Shown here in pieces: positions 51,099-61,155 of a DNA stretch of 64,000 nt. The notes beneath the pieces are model-generated. The model had not been told where the DNA came from and did no database searches. It was given only the letters and a program-made list of their open reading frames with translations. The stretch comes from Gluconacetobacter diazotrophicus PA1 5. GTDB taxonomy: Bacteria > Pseudomonadota > Alphaproteobacteria > Acetobacterales > Acetobacteraceae. The position numbers were made by a program, and so were the translations under genes. Location: positions 2,880,001 through 2,944,000 of the forward strand of contig NC_011365.1 of NCBI RefSeq assembly GCF_000021325.1, given 5' to 3'. Within the stretch, counting starts at the first letter, position 1. Each line of letters starts with the position of its first letter.

Positions 51099-52508
51099 AT
51101 GGTGCGCGTGGTTCGGGCGGCGCAACGATGTGGGGGCCCGGCGAGTCAAGGGAGCGGGTTCTTGGGTCTGAAGCAGCGCCATATCCTGTTCATGGCATTG
51201 GGCGGGTCGGTCGGGGCGGGGTTGTTCCTGGGTTCGGGCGGGGCGATCCATCAGGCGGGGTCGTCCGTGCTGGTGGCCTATGTGCTGTGCGGCATCATCG
51301 TGTTCTTCATCGGGCGGGCGGCGGCGGAACTGGCGCTGAGCGATCCGGGGGGGCGGACGCTGAACGCGTTCGTCGGGCGCTATCTGGGCCCGCGCATGGA
51401 ATTCCTGACCGGCTGGAGCTACTGGCTGATCTGGACGCTGGTGTGCATTTCGGAAATCACCGCCGCCGGGATCTTCGTGCGCTACTGGTTTCCCGCCGTG
51501 CCGCAATGGTCGGTCGCCGCCGTGCTGGGCGGGGTGCTGCTGGCCGTGGGGTCGCGCGCCGTCGCCACGTTCGGCGAGATGGAATTCTGGCTGGCCATCA
51601 TCAAGATCTGGGCCATCGTGGCGCTGATCCTGTGCGGGCTGGCCACGATCGTCCTGCATGTGGGGCTGGCGGGGCCGGGCGCATCCTTCGCCCATATCTG
51701 GCAGGCGGGCACGATGCTGCCGCACGGGGCGGCGGGCTTCGCCGCCATCCTGCCGATGGCGCTGTTCGCCTTCGGCGGCACCGAGGTCGTGGCCCTGACG
51801 GCGGCGGAAACCGAGGACGCCGTGCGCGTGCTGCCGCGCGCGGTCAACGGCATCGTGGGGCGCATCGTCGTGTTCTATGTCGGCAGCCTGGCGATCATCA
51901 TGGCCATCGTGCCGTGGGGCGAGGCCGACGCGACGCACAGCCCGTTCGTGCTGGCGTTCACGCATATGGGCCTGCCGACGGCGGCCGCGTCCATCAACGC
52001 GGTCATGGCGCTGGCGGCGCTGTCATCGTGCAATACCGGGCTGTATGCCACCAGCCGGACCCTGGCGTCGCTGGCCGAGGGCGGCATGGCCTCGGCCCGG
52101 CTGCGCGACCGGGCCGCGAACGGCGTGCCGGCCCTGGCGTTCGCGGCCTCGTTCGTTACCGTGCTGGCGGGGGTGGTGCTGAACTACTTCCTGCCCGACC
52201 GGCTGTTCGGCTACGCGATCCAGGGCGTGTCCTTCCTGCTGATCTTCGTCTGGGTCACGATCATGGCGGCGCACCTGGCCTATCGGCGCGGCGCCGACGG
52301 TGGGGCGGGGGCGGGCGCGGGCACGCGCCGGGTGGCGGCGCTGCCGTGGGCGCCGGCCAGCAACCTGGTCGCCATCGCCTTCCTGCTGGCCATCGGGCTG
52401 GACATCGTGTGGGTCGGGCGGCTGTACGTGCCCTTCGCGCTGGACGCCGTGTGGCTGGGCGGCCTGCTGCTGGCGCGGGAGCGTCTATTCCGCGTTCAGC
52501 GCCCGTGA
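51099..52508 (+). CDS. APC-family amino acid permease
   Basis: This 12-helix transporter starts its family homology at [21 protein letters not shown], whose GSVGAGLF loop is the substrate-amine binding segment. [19 protein letters not shown] and [23 protein letters not shown] are typical of GabP/AroP-like permeases. The start is unsettled: ATG at 51099 gives 469 residues, while TTG at 51162 has a better AAGGGAG site and gives 448. Likely substrates are amino acids or GABA-like compounds. The 3' end overlaps converging panB by 24 bp. Confidence 0.87.
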   Translation: MVRVVRAAQRCGGPASQGSGFLGLKQRHILFMALGGSVGAGLFLGSGGAIHQAGSSVLVAYVLCGIIVFFIGRAAAELALSDPGGRTLNAFVGRYLGPRMEFLTGWSYWLIWTLVCISEITAAGIFVRYWFPAVPQWSVAAVLGGVLLAVGSRAVATFGEMEFWLAIIKIWAIVALILCGLATIVLHVGLAGPGASFAHIWQAGTMLPHGAAGFAAILPMALFAFGGTEVVALTAAETEDAVRVLPRAVNGIVGRIVVFYVGSLAIIMAIVPWGEADATHSPFVLAFTHMGLPTAAASINAVMALAALSSCNTGLYATSRTLASLAEGGMASARLRDRAANGVPALAFAASFVTVLAGVVLNYFLPDRLFGYAIQGVSFLLIFVWVTIMAAHLAYRRGADGGAGAGAGTRRVAALPWAPASNLVAIAFLLAIGLDIVWVGRLYVPFALDAVWLGGLLLARERLFRVQRP

Positions 52509-53315
52509 CAGTTCGTCGGGCTTCATCCTGCTGCTCTGCGCCTCGGTCGGGAAGGTTCCGGACTGGACTTCACTGACGTAGGCGCGCAGCGCGTCCTCGA
52601 TCGCGGTGCCGATTTCCGCGAAGCGTTTGGCGTGGCGGGGCGACTTGCCGGGGAACAGGCCCAGTATGTCGTGCCAGACCTGCACCTGCCCGTCGCAGCC
52701 CGCGCCGGCGCCGATGCCGATGACGGGGATCTGCAGCCGCCGGGTCACGGCCTGGGCCAGTTCGGTGGGCACCAGTTCCAGCACGATGGCGAACGCGCCG
52801 GCATCCTGCAGGGCCAGGGCGTCGTCCAGCAGGCGCCGGGCCTCGGCGGCCTGTCTGGCCTGCACGCGCAGGCCCAGCGTGTGCTGGGATTGCGGCGTCA
52901 GGCCCAGATGGCCCATCACCGGCACGCCCAGTTCGGTCAGGCGGCGGACGGTGGGCGCGATCGTGGCGCCGCCCTCCAGCTTCAGGGCCTGGACCCCGGC
53001 TTCCTGCATCACGCGGCGGGCGGAGGCGATGGCGTCGGCTTCGGTCGCGTAGGTCAGGAACGGCAGGTCGGCCACCACCAGGGCGCGGCTGGTGCCCCGC
53101 ACCACGGCCCGGGCGTGGCGGATCATGTCGTCCAGCGTCACCGGCAGGGTGGTGTCGAAGCCGTGGACCGCCATGCCCAGCGAATCGCCCACCAGCAGCA
53201 TCGGCACGCCCGCGCGTTCGGCCAGCACGGCCGAGGGGTGGTCGTAAGCCGTCAGCATGGCGATCCGCTGGCCGGCGGGCTTCATGGCCTGCACGTCGAA
53301 GAGGGTGATGCGCAT
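52485..53315 (-). CDS. panB: 3-methyl-2-oxobutanoate hydroxymethyltransferase
   Basis: This 276-residue enzyme makes ketopantoate from alpha-ketoisovalerate and methylene-tetrahydrofolate, the first committed step of pantothenate synthesis. PanB landmarks are present: [57 protein letters not shown] and [24 protein letters not shown]. Metal-binding Asp and catalytic Glu fall in these motifs. Length is normal. No other pan gene is adjacent. Confidence 0.95.
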   Translation of the reverse strand: MRITLFDVQAMKPAGQRIAMLTAYDHPSAVLAERAGVPMLLVGDSLGMAVHGFDTTLPVTLDDMIRHARAVVRGTSRALVVADLPFLTYATEADAIASARRVMQEAGVQALKLEGGATIAPTVRRLTELGVPVMGHLGLTPQSQHTLGLRVQARQAAEARRLLDDALALQDAGAFAIVLELVPTELAQAVTRRLQIPVIGIGAGAGCDGQVQVWHDILGLFPGKSPRHAKRFAEIGTAIEDALRAYVSEVQSGTFPTEAQSSRMKPDELSRALNAE

Positions 53316-53357
53316 CGGGGGCTCCGCGAAAGATCGGACGCGTCGGGGGCGTCGGGG

Positions 53358-53936
53358 TTAGCTGTTTGGAAGGATCTGCCGCATGGCGCAACTTGGAAGG
53401 GTGCGCCGCATGGCGCAACGCCGGGCGGGGGGCAGGCCGTGCGCTGCCTCCTGCTTCAGGATGGCGCGCAGGCGCGGGGTCAGCGCCGCGTCGGCCAGCA
53501 GGTCATAGCCCGTGCGGGCGTAGAACGGGCCGTTCCAGGGTACGTCGCGGAACGTGGTCAGGGTCAGGGACGCGAACGCATGGCGGGCGGCGTGGGCGGC
53601 GGCGTGGTCCAGCAGCCGGCGGCCCAGCCCGCGCCTCTGCCGGCCCGGCGCCACCGCCATCTGCCAGACATGCAGCACCGGGCGGCCGGAGTCCGGGCCG
53701 GTCCCGTCCTCGACGGCCGCGCGGGCGGTCAGGAAGCCGGCAATGCCGGTGGCGTCGGCCGCGACCCAGCAGGTGCCGTCCCGGATTGCGGCCAGGTGGG
53801 CCTCGGCGGGCATGACGTCGTCATCCGCGATCCATGCCAGGTCGGGGATGCCGCGGAACACCTCGCCCGATGTCCGCTCCAGTTCCGGCAGGGCGGCGGC
53901 ATCGGCGTCGCACGCCGGGCGGATAATGTCAGTCAT
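53358..53936 (-). CDS. GNAT-family acetyltransferase
   Basis: This 192-residue GNAT protein starts with IIRPACDADAAALPELERTSGEVF and has the acetyl-CoA loop VAPGRQRRGLGRRLLDHA. It resembles acyltransferases acting on small amines or peptides. The last 15 residues derive from a tandem DNA repeat (GCCGCATGGCGCAAC twice, 53379-53415), so the C-terminus is probably recently extended. It follows the AsmA gene by 38 bp on the same strand. Confidence 0.8.
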   Translation of the reverse strand: MTDIIRPACDADAAALPELERTSGEVFRGIPDLAWIADDDVMPAEAHLAAIRDGTCWVAADATGIAGFLTARAAVEDGTGPDSGRPVLHVWQMAVAPGRQRRGLGRRLLDHAAAHAARHAFASLTLTTFRDVPWNGPFYARTGYDLLADAALTPRLRAILKQEAAHGLPPARRCAMRRTLPSCAMRQILPNS

Positions 53937-53974
53937 ACGAGGTCCCTGAACGAATCGAAGTCTTCTGCTTCCTT

Positions 53975-55999
53975 TTATCTCCTCCTTTTCCGGGGATGGC
54001 TCAACGCCCCCGGCGCGATCCCGGCGGCGGGGTTGGCATTGGCCTCCTGCACCGCGCGGGCGCAGACCGAGCCCTCGCCGACGCCGAACTGGATGGTCGG
54101 CAGCAGCGCCAGGGGCGGCATGACGACGCCCAGCCCGGCGGCGGCGGCGGCGCGGCCGATGACCTCGGCGCCGGGCAGGACGGTCGGGTCCTTCAGCGGG
54201 CCGGTGATGTGGAACGCGCCGGGCAGCGAGGCGACGGTGAAGTGCAGCGACCGGGTGGTCAGCGCGTAGTCGATCGCGTTGCGGCGCAGGTCGATGGTGC
54301 CGCTGCCCAGGGTGCGGGTGGAACCGGTCTGCAACAGCAGGGTACGGGTCTGGACGATGCCCTCGTTCAGCGGCAGGTCGGCGATGAAGCACTGCACGTC
54401 GGTCTTCTGCGGCAGGCCCAGTGCCGACAGCACGGCATTGCCCAGGCGCAGGCCCAGCATGTCGGGCAGCAGGGCGGACAGGTCGCCGCCCTGGTCCAGC
54501 ACCAGCGTCAGGCCGCCGGTGCCGTGGGCCAGCAGGCTGGCCAGCGAATTGCCGGTGGCCGCCAGGGTGGCGTGGCCGCCGATGATGCCGCGCGCGCCGG
54601 TCCCGGTCGTGGCCTGCATGATGCGCGACAGGTCGATATGCGCGAAGTCCAGGCGGGCCCTGGCGGCGAATCCGCCGGCCGCCGGCGTCAGGGTGACGAC
54701 GCTGGCCAGCGTGCCGTTGCCCACCGCGAAATTCAGGCGCCTGACGTCGATCGTGCCGCTGTCGATGCGGATGTCGGCGTCGATATTGTCCAGCGGCACG
54801 CGGCGGTTTTCGATATGGTCGCCGTGATAGACCATGTGCGCGTTGATCGCGCGCAGCTTGGGGATGTTGACCGGGGTGTCGGGCAGCACGTTGGGGTCCT
54901 TGGCTTCCGCCGCCTGCTCCGCCGGGGTTTTCGCGCCCTTGCGCCGGGCGCCGATGAAGCCGCCCAGATCGACCAGGTCGACCCGGTGCGAATGCAGGGT
55001 GGCGTCCACGAAGGGGACCGCCTGGTGCGGATCGACGCTGATCGCGCCCCCGATATCGCTGGAGCCCAGGCGGCCGCGCAGGTCGGTGAAGCGGATCATG
55101 CGCCGGCTGTAGTCCAGCCGTCCGGTCAGGTCGTAGGCCGGGGTCACGGGGATGGGGATTCCGGTCAGCGGATAGAGCAGCGACATGTCCGGCCCGTTGA
55201 AATGCAGCGTCAGCCGGGCGCCGGCGAAATGGAACGGGTCGTCGATGGTGCCGGCCAGCGCGGCGGTGGTGGGTCCGTTGCGCACCGTCACGTCCAGCGG
55301 GTACGGGTGGGCCGGGTCCATCAGGCCCAGCAGCGCGCCGCCGACGGCATGCAGGGTCATCGGCTGGGCGGCATAGCGGCCGGTGGCGTCCACCACGATG
55401 CGGCCGCGATCGCCTTCGGCGGGGTTGGGGGGCGTGGTGTGCAGGGTGGCCGCCATTTCGGCGCGCAGCGGGGCGTCGGCCACGCGCAGGGCGCCGTCGG
55501 TGATGCGCAACTCGCCGATCGTCGGCCATTTCGTGGCGGGCGCGCCGGGCTGGGCGGGCGGCCCCATGGTGGTGTTGCTGGTCGTGGCGTTGCCGGGGCC
55601 GTCCTTGCGGCGGACGATATCCGCGCGCGGGCCGTCCAGCGCGATCAGGGGCAGCGACAGCGTGCCGTGGCGCAGCCAGTCCCAGGCGTCGATGGCGACG
55701 GTGGCGTGACGGGCGGTGGCGAAGGGCTGCTTTTCATCCTCGAAGCCCGCCGGCTGGTCGATCGTCAAATCGTCGGCGGTGACGGTCACGATGCGGCCCA
55801 GCCGCACATGCAGGTGCGCGATGGTGGTGCGGCGGTGCAGTGCCGCGCTGGCGCGCGAATCGACCAGCGGGATGAACCAGTCCCACGACCAGACCAGGAT
55901 CAGCACGACGATCAGGGCGACCAGGCTGCCCAGCCCGATCAGCCAGGGCCGGAGGCCGCGGCGCGGGCCGGTGGGGCGGCTGGACGGGGCTTTGCTCAT
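53975..55999 (-). CDS. AsmA-family envelope protein
   Basis: This 674-residue protein has an N-terminal membrane anchor (LIGLGSLVALIVVLILVWSW) and a long periplasmic beta-rich AsmA region, the bridge-like lipid transfer family that supports outer-membrane assembly. The AsmA-like C-terminal domain has LRLGNAVLSALGL, VQCFIADLPLNEGI and TRTLGSGTIDLRRNAIDY. ATG at 55999 after GAAAGG is used. It is 11 bp downstream of the MscS gene, so the two are probably co-transcribed. Confidence 0.84.
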   Translation of the reverse strand: MSKAPSSRPTGPRRGLRPWLIGLGSLVALIVVLILVWSWDWFIPLVDSRASAALHRRTTIAHLHVRLGRIVTVTADDLTIDQPAGFEDEKQPFATARHATVAIDAWDWLRHGTLSLPLIALDGPRADIVRRKDGPGNATTSNTTMGPPAQPGAPATKWPTIGELRITDGALRVADAPLRAEMAATLHTTPPNPAEGDRGRIVVDATGRYAAQPMTLHAVGGALLGLMDPAHPYPLDVTVRNGPTTAALAGTIDDPFHFAGARLTLHFNGPDMSLLYPLTGIPIPVTPAYDLTGRLDYSRRMIRFTDLRGRLGSSDIGGAISVDPHQAVPFVDATLHSHRVDLVDLGGFIGARRKGAKTPAEQAAEAKDPNVLPDTPVNIPKLRAINAHMVYHGDHIENRRVPLDNIDADIRIDSGTIDVRRLNFAVGNGTLASVVTLTPAAGGFAARARLDFAHIDLSRIMQATTGTGARGIIGGHATLAATGNSLASLLAHGTGGLTLVLDQGGDLSALLPDMLGLRLGNAVLSALGLPQKTDVQCFIADLPLNEGIVQTRTLLLQTGSTRTLGSGTIDLRRNAIDYALTTRSLHFTVASLPGAFHITGPLKDPTVLPGAEVIGRAAAAAGLGVVMPPLALLPTIQFGVGEGSVCARAVQEANANPAAGIAPGALSHPRKRRR

Positions 56000-56009
56000 G
56001 GGGTGCCTT

Positions 56010-58745
56010 TCATGCCGGACGCCGTGTCGGCGGGAGGGTGGCGGAGGTATCAGGGCCGGAGGCATCGGCGTCGGAGGTATCCGGCGCGGGGAGGGCCGGG
56101 GGCGGGACCAGGTCCACCTGCTGCACCGGGCGGGCCATGCGGATGCCTTCCTGCGCGAAGCGGAGCGCCAGCAGGCGGTTGAACGCGCGCTGGACCGGCC
56201 AGCGCGCGGCGTCGGTGCACACGATCTGGCCCAGCAGGGTGACGGCTTGGGAGGAAACGGCGTTCACGCCCCAGTATTGCAGGTCGCTGAGCATGCCCGG
56301 GCCCAGGTCCGGGTCGCCGCGCATGTCGTGCACGATGTCGGTCAGCACGGACGCGGCGTGGTCGATGTCCTGCCCGGGCGCGATGTCGACCGAGACCGAG
56401 GCGTTGCCCAGGCCGCGATTGGTGTTGGTGACGGTGGAAACCGCGCTGAAGGGGATGATGTGCACCGACCCGTCCGAGGCGCGCAGGCGCAGGGTGCGGA
56501 TCGACAGGGTCTCGACCGTGCCCGACAGGCCGCCGGCGGTGACCGTGTCCCCGACCTCCATGGCGTTTTCCAGCAGCAGGAAGATGCCGGTGATGAAGTC
56601 CTGCACCAGCTTCTGCGACCCGAAGCCGACCGCGACGCCGATGATCCCGGCGCCGGCCAGCAGCGGGGCGATGTTCAGCCCGATCTCGCTGAGCACCGTC
56701 ATGGCCACCACGACGATCAGGCAGACCATCAGCATCGTCCGCAGGATGGGCGACAGGGTGCGCAGCCGCATGGCGCGGATGGGTTGCGCGCTGCTGGTAT
56801 AGCGGGTGATCTGCCGGTCCAGCACCGTGTTGACCCATTCCCAGATCACGATGCCGATCGCCAGCGCCACCAGGATGGTGGCGGCCGCCGAGATCAGCCG
56901 CCGGCCGATCTGCCCGGTGCCGAACCAGCCGAAGGCCGGCAGCCCCCAGGCCTGCAGCAATGCCACGGTGCCGGCGATGGCCAGCATCCAGGACAGGGTC
57001 CGCCGCACATAGGGGTAATAGCGCGCGCCGCGCCGCGACAGGTCGGACAGGGGCTGCTCCGCGTCCTCCGGCGCGCGGAACAGGCGGTCCAGCAGCCCGA
57101 ACAGCAGCGACGCCACGATGCGGAAGGCGATCAGGACGCCCGCGGCGATGGCGAACAGGCGCCAGATCCGCACATAGCCGCCGGGGATTTCCGCCGCCCA
57201 GACCAGCCACAGCGCGAAGTCGAGGATCAGCGCCACGATCCACCACCGCTCGGCCAGCCCGTCGAACAGGCTGCCGGTAAAGCGCGACCGCAGGCGGCGC
57301 GACGGTTGCAGCATGCGGGCGATCGGGACGCGGACCTGAAGGATCAGCCCGGCCAGCAGCAGGTGTTCCGCCAGCAGGATCACGCGGCCGATCGCGTCCT
57401 GGCCGGGTTCGGGCAGGTCCAGCATGTCGCCGATATCGATCAGGCATAGGGCGGTGACCGGCACCGCCACCAGCCCGGTCGCCCACCACAGCAGCACCCG
57501 CGCCGTGTCGTTGCGCAGCGGCAGCGGGCGCAGGTGGGGCAGGCCGGGCGACAGCAGCACCCCCAGCACCAGGGCCGCCAGCCGGCCGATGGCATAGGCG
57601 TTGATCACGACCAGCATGATCGCCAGCAGCCGGGGCCCGTCGGCCAGGCCGGCGGTCAGGCTGTTCGCCACCAGGCTGGCCACGCCGAAGAAGGCGGCGG
57701 GCGGCAGGATGTCCAGCCCCAGGCGCAGGGCGATCCAGGGCAGCAGCCGCAGCAGCCGCAGCGCGCGGCGCCGGGACTGGGCGTCGGCGGCGCGGGCGGC
57801 CTCGATGTCCGAGGCGGGCGGCGGGCCGGCCTCGGCCAGGTCGGGTTCCGGCCCGTCGCGGTTGGCATCGGCATCCGTGCCGCGTTCCGCAAGGTCGGGG
57901 GCGGGGGCATCCGACGGCTCGGGCAAGGCGGGTTCGGGCGGCGCGGTGGAGATGGGGGGCAGGCGCGTGGCCAGGTACGCGTCCATGCGGGCGACGCGCC
58001 GGTCCAGCGGGACGGCCAGCAGGCGTTCGACGACCAGTCCGGCCAGGATGGCCAGGCCCAGCCGCCAGGACAGCGCGGCCAGCAGCGTGCGGGCCGCCCC
58101 GGGGGTCGTGATGTGCCGTATCCAGACGCCCACGATGTGCAGGTCGGCGAACAGGGCGCCGAAGCGGCTCAGGCGCTGGCCCAGCGTGCCGGCGGCCAGG
58201 GTCAGGCCGTGGAGGGTCTGCGCGCCCAGGCTGCCGGGTGCCAGGGCGATCTTCTGCTGCGCCGGTGGGGCGGCCGGGGCCGCCGGGGCCGGCGTGGCGG
58301 GGGCGGGCGCTGCCGGGGCGGTCCGGGCCGCCGGTGCCGGGGCCCGGGCGGGGGCCGCCGCTGGCGCCGGGGCGGGCGCCGAGACGGGTGCAGGGGCGAC
58401 CGGGACCCCCATGGCGGGGGCGGCGCCCGGCGGCAGGGTGGCCAGGGTGCGCAGGTCCTGCACGAAGGCGGCGCGGCGCTCCGGGTCGTCCAGCGTGCGC
58501 AGCAGGTGGCGCAGTTGCGCCTGGTCCGGCAGGGGCCGCGATTCGGCCGGCAGGGAGGATGGTGGGGGGGCGGCCGGGCGCGTGGCCGGCGGCGCGGTGT
58601 CCTGCGCGCGGGCCGGGGACGTCAGGCCCGGGCCGCCCGCGATGCCGGCCAGCAGGAGGGTGGCCGCCGCCAGGATCGCAGCCGGCTTTCGGAAGGGAAT
58701 GATGGAAGAATCAGGGCGTTGCCAGGCGCATGCGTCGGCAGGCAT
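56010..58745 (-). CDS. Large MscS-type mechanosensitive channel
   Basis: This 911-residue protein has a signal peptide ending near SPARA, then an Ala/Pro-rich periplasmic linker (about 100-170). Several membrane helices follow, and finally the MscS domain: LLAGAGIIGVAVGFGSQKLVQDF forms the pore helix, LLLENAMEVGDTV the beta domain entry, and IIPFSAVSTVTNTNRG the C-terminal beta part. It is an MscK/YbdG-like long channel for osmotic downshock. The length exceeds that of MscS (about 286) because of extra helices. It begins a minus-strand unit with the AsmA and GNAT genes. Confidence 0.87.
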   Translation of the reverse strand: MPADACAWQRPDSSIIPFRKPAAILAAATLLLAGIAGGPGLTSPARAQDTAPPATRPAAPPPSSLPAESRPLPDQAQLRHLLRTLDDPERRAAFVQDLRTLATLPPGAAPAMGVPVAPAPVSAPAPAPAAAPARAPAPAARTAPAAPAPATPAPAAPAAPPAQQKIALAPGSLGAQTLHGLTLAAGTLGQRLSRFGALFADLHIVGVWIRHITTPGAARTLLAALSWRLGLAILAGLVVERLLAVPLDRRVARMDAYLATRLPPISTAPPEPALPEPSDAPAPDLAERGTDADANRDGPEPDLAEAGPPPASDIEAARAADAQSRRRALRLLRLLPWIALRLGLDILPPAAFFGVASLVANSLTAGLADGPRLLAIMLVVINAYAIGRLAALVLGVLLSPGLPHLRPLPLRNDTARVLLWWATGLVAVPVTALCLIDIGDMLDLPEPGQDAIGRVILLAEHLLLAGLILQVRVPIARMLQPSRRLRSRFTGSLFDGLAERWWIVALILDFALWLVWAAEIPGGYVRIWRLFAIAAGVLIAFRIVASLLFGLLDRLFRAPEDAEQPLSDLSRRGARYYPYVRRTLSWMLAIAGTVALLQAWGLPAFGWFGTGQIGRRLISAAATILVALAIGIVIWEWVNTVLDRQITRYTSSAQPIRAMRLRTLSPILRTMLMVCLIVVVAMTVLSEIGLNIAPLLAGAGIIGVAVGFGSQKLVQDFITGIFLLLENAMEVGDTVTAGGLSGTVETLSIRTLRLRASDGSVHIIPFSAVSTVTNTNRGLGNASVSVDIAPGQDIDHAASVLTDIVHDMRGDPDLGPGMLSDLQYWGVNAVSSQAVTLLGQIVCTDAARWPVQRAFNRLLALRFAQEGIRMARPVQQVDLVPPPALPAPDTSDADASGPDTSATLPPTRRPA

Positions 58746-58884
58746 GGAACCTCCATGGGATGGGCGGGCGGTGGCCCGCGATCGCGGGCAGATGTGGTGG
58801 AAAACGTGCCGCGCGCCGTGAAGGTTGCCCGTTGGGGTGGTCGCGGGCCGGACCGCCCACCCGCGCGCCTGCGCAACCAGGCTG

Positions 58885-59793
58885 TCAGGAGCCGGTGCGG
58901 CGTGCCGCTATGGCGCGGGTGAATTCCGCGCCCAGCAGGAAGATCTGTGCCGAATAATAGATCCAGAGCATGACGACGATCAGCGCCCCGGCCGCGCCGT
59001 AGGACGTGGCCGAGACCAGGTTGCCGATATACAGGCCGATCAGGGTCTCGCCGATCATGAACAGCAGCGCGGTGATGGCGGCCCCGGTCCAGATGTCGCG
59101 CCAGGCCAGTTCGTGGTCCGGCAGCAGGTGGAAGGTCGCGGCGAACAGCGTCATCACCAGGCCGAACGACAGGCTCAGGTTCAGCGCCTGGACCAGGCGC
59201 ACCTGGCCTGGAAAGTTCCAGTGTATATGGCCCAGCAGGGTCGCAAGCGCGGTGTTCACCGTCAGCGACACCAGCAGCAGGCCGGCCAGGGCGGCGATCA
59301 GCCCCAGCGCCAGTACGCGCTGGTACAGCAGGGCCGTCATCCAGGGTGTGGCAGGCGGGGGAGTCGCGGGCGGGGGCGTATCGGGCGGGGGGGCGGCCGC
59401 GGGCCGGGCGGCGATGCCGTCCGCCGTGTCATGCCGCCAGACGACGTTCAGGGCGGTCTGCAATTCCCCGAAGACGCCGGTGGCCGTGACCAGCAGCATG
59501 GCCACGGTGGCGATCCGCGCGGGCAGGCTGGCCGGGCTGCGGTGGGATGCGATCAGCATGTCCTGCAATGCCCCGGCGTTGTCCGGCCCCATCACGGCGC
59601 GGATCTGGTCGAACACCGCGCCGCGCGTCGCCTCCGCGCCATAGAGGACGCCCACGACGTCCACGATGATCGCCAGCACCGGCACGATGGAAAACATCGT
59701 GTAGAACGCGATCGCGGCGCCCCGGCTCAGTCCCTCGTCATCGATGAAGTTCGCGATCGACTGGCGGATGACCGCCCAGGCCGTCCCGATCAT
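58885..59793 (-). CDS. YihY/BrkB-family membrane protein
   Basis: This is a 302-residue inner-membrane protein with about six helices. Family landmarks are DEGLSRGAAIAFYTMFSIVPVLAII, ATGVFGELQTALNVVW and YGAAGALIVVMLWIYYSAQIFLLGAEFTR. A Pro/Thr-rich loop (about 135-150) is a local expansion. The family was once called ribonuclease BN, but it is not an RNase; its role is unclear. It lies 30 bp after a small hypothetical gene on the same strand. Confidence 0.87.
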   Translation of the reverse strand: MIGTAWAVIRQSIANFIDDEGLSRGAAIAFYTMFSIVPVLAIIVDVVGVLYGAEATRGAVFDQIRAVMGPDNAGALQDMLIASHRSPASLPARIATVAMLLVTATGVFGELQTALNVVWRHDTADGIAARPAAAPPPDTPPPATPPPATPWMTALLYQRVLALGLIAALAGLLLVSLTVNTALATLLGHIHWNFPGQVRLVQALNLSLSFGLVMTLFAATFHLLPDHELAWRDIWTGAAITALLFMIGETLIGLYIGNLVSATSYGAAGALIVVMLWIYYSAQIFLLGAEFTRAIAARRTGS

Positions 59794-59823
59794 GGCGATG
59801 CTCGCGGATGCCGGGCGGGGTGC

Positions 59824-60006
59824 TCAGGCGTTCCAGTCCGATGTCAGGCGCAACCGGATGATGTCGCCCACCGCGTTCAGTTCGGCCTGCACGCCGGGCA
59901 TGATGTCGCGGATCGCGACCGTGGCGCAGGGGCGTGAGACAAGGGTGATCACGGCGCTGTCGGGCAGGGCGCCTTCCGGCGCCGGTCGGGGGGCGGTTAT
60001 CGTCAT
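59824..60006 (-). CDS. Small hypothetical protein
   Basis: This is a 60-residue protein (MTITAPRPAPEGALPDSAV...DIIRLRLTSDWNA) with a GAGG site before ATG at 60006. A longer frame opens to 60252 but its extra residues look non-coding. I do not recognise it. It is co-directional with the BrkB gene and may be its small partner. Confidence 0.5.
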   Translation of the reverse strand: MTITAPRPAPEGALPDSAVITLVSRPCATVAIRDIMPGVQAELNAVGDIIRLRLTSDWNA

Positions 60007-60288
60007 GGGGGGCCTCGCCATCCGATCGGGTTGCAGGCGGGACGCCGTGCCGCCGCTGGGTCGGCGAGCGGCGGCGCATGCGTCGCGCCCGCAGATCGAA
60101 ACAGGTGGCGGCAGGGGCGGTTCCGTCCCGCCCATGCGATTACGAAAGCGTGATGGTGGGGCGGCGCGACCAGGCGGCAGCCCGGAAAAACCGGAACCCG
60201 AGGGCCCCGGTTTCCCACATGATCTGGAGTGCAGGAAGCGCTCCGCCGCCATGATGCTGCGTATGGCGTGGCGAAACGTTGATCCAGA

Positions 60289-60969
60289 TCAAGCCGTGAC
60301 GTGTGGGTGCGGCTCGGGGACAGGTGGCCCCTTGCCGGTCTGGAACGTGTTCAGGAACATGCGCGTCACCGCCCGGGCGATCAGGGCGATGTGGTCGGGG
60401 TCGGAATCGACGGGCAGTTGCATCCGCTTCCGCCCGGTGATGCGGGTCTGGCACAGCGTATAGAACAGTTCCGCCGCCAGGACCGGGTCGGGCACTGTCA
60501 GCGTGCCCTCGCGCGTGCGGGCGGTCAGCCAGTCGGCCAGGATGCCGATCGCCTTCTGCGGCCCGACCTGCCAGAAGGTTTCCGCCAGGTGCGGAAAGGT
60601 CGCGGCCTCGGACACGATGATGCGGTTCAGCATCAGCGACAGGGGCGAGGTGGTCAGGTGGATCATCGCGGTGGCGATGCCGACCAGCGTGTCCTCGGGC
60701 GTGCGTTCCTCGCCGATCGTCTCGAACAGCCTGGGCAGCTTCTCGCACGCGCATTGCTGGATGAAGGCGGCGAACAGGGTCGCCTTGCTGTCGAAGTAAT
60801 TATACAGCGTTCCCTTCGACACGCCGGCACCCCGCGCGATCTGCGACATGCTGGCGCCCTCGTATCCATGCGCCGCGAAGATTCGCCCGGCGCCTTCCAG
60901 GATCTGCTGCCGCTTGGCGGCCGATGCCCCCGGCAGGTCCGGCGCGGTGGGGGGCGGGGCGGCTGGCAT
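60289..60969 (-). CDS. TetR-family repressor
   Basis: This 226-residue regulator has the TetR HTH in ASMSQIARGAGVSKGTLYNYFDSKATLF. The C-terminal half is a helical ligand domain of the AcrR/TetR_C type. It is divergent from an outer-membrane efflux gene, and a perfect 7-bp palindrome lies between the two (61056-61074). The normal role would be repression of the efflux gene until a toxic ligand binds. Confidence 0.88.
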   Translation of the reverse strand: MPAAPPPTAPDLPGASAAKRQQILEGAGRIFAAHGYEGASMSQIARGAGVSKGTLYNYFDSKATLFAAFIQQCACEKLPRLFETIGEERTPEDTLVGIATAMIHLTTSPLSLMLNRIIVSEAATFPHLAETFWQVGPQKAIGILADWLTARTREGTLTVPDPVLAAELFYTLCQTRITGRKRMQLPVDSDPDHIALIARAVTRMFLNTFQTGKGPPVPEPHPHVTA

Positions 60970-61055
60970 GTGCGTGGTCTCTCCGGTGGTCGGTGCGTTG
61001 CTTTCCCGGTCCGGACGGATTGACCCGCCGAGGAAAGCCGATAGGGTGGCGGTAA

Positions 61056-61074
61056 TGACCGAACGGGTCGGTCA
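61056..61074. promoter_or_regulatory. TetR-type operator
   Basis: TGACCGA-ACGGG-TCGGTCA, a perfect palindrome with 7-bp arms and a 5-bp centre, lies in the intergenic region between the divergent TetR and OMF genes. The form matches AcrR/TtgR-like operators. Its location would control both promoters. Confidence 0.7.
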
Positions 61075-61155
61075 GTTTTGGTGGATGATGTCATACCGCC
61101 TCCTGTCCTGTCGATAGGGCGATGGCGGGATCGAAGCGTAACAGGGGGCCGTCTG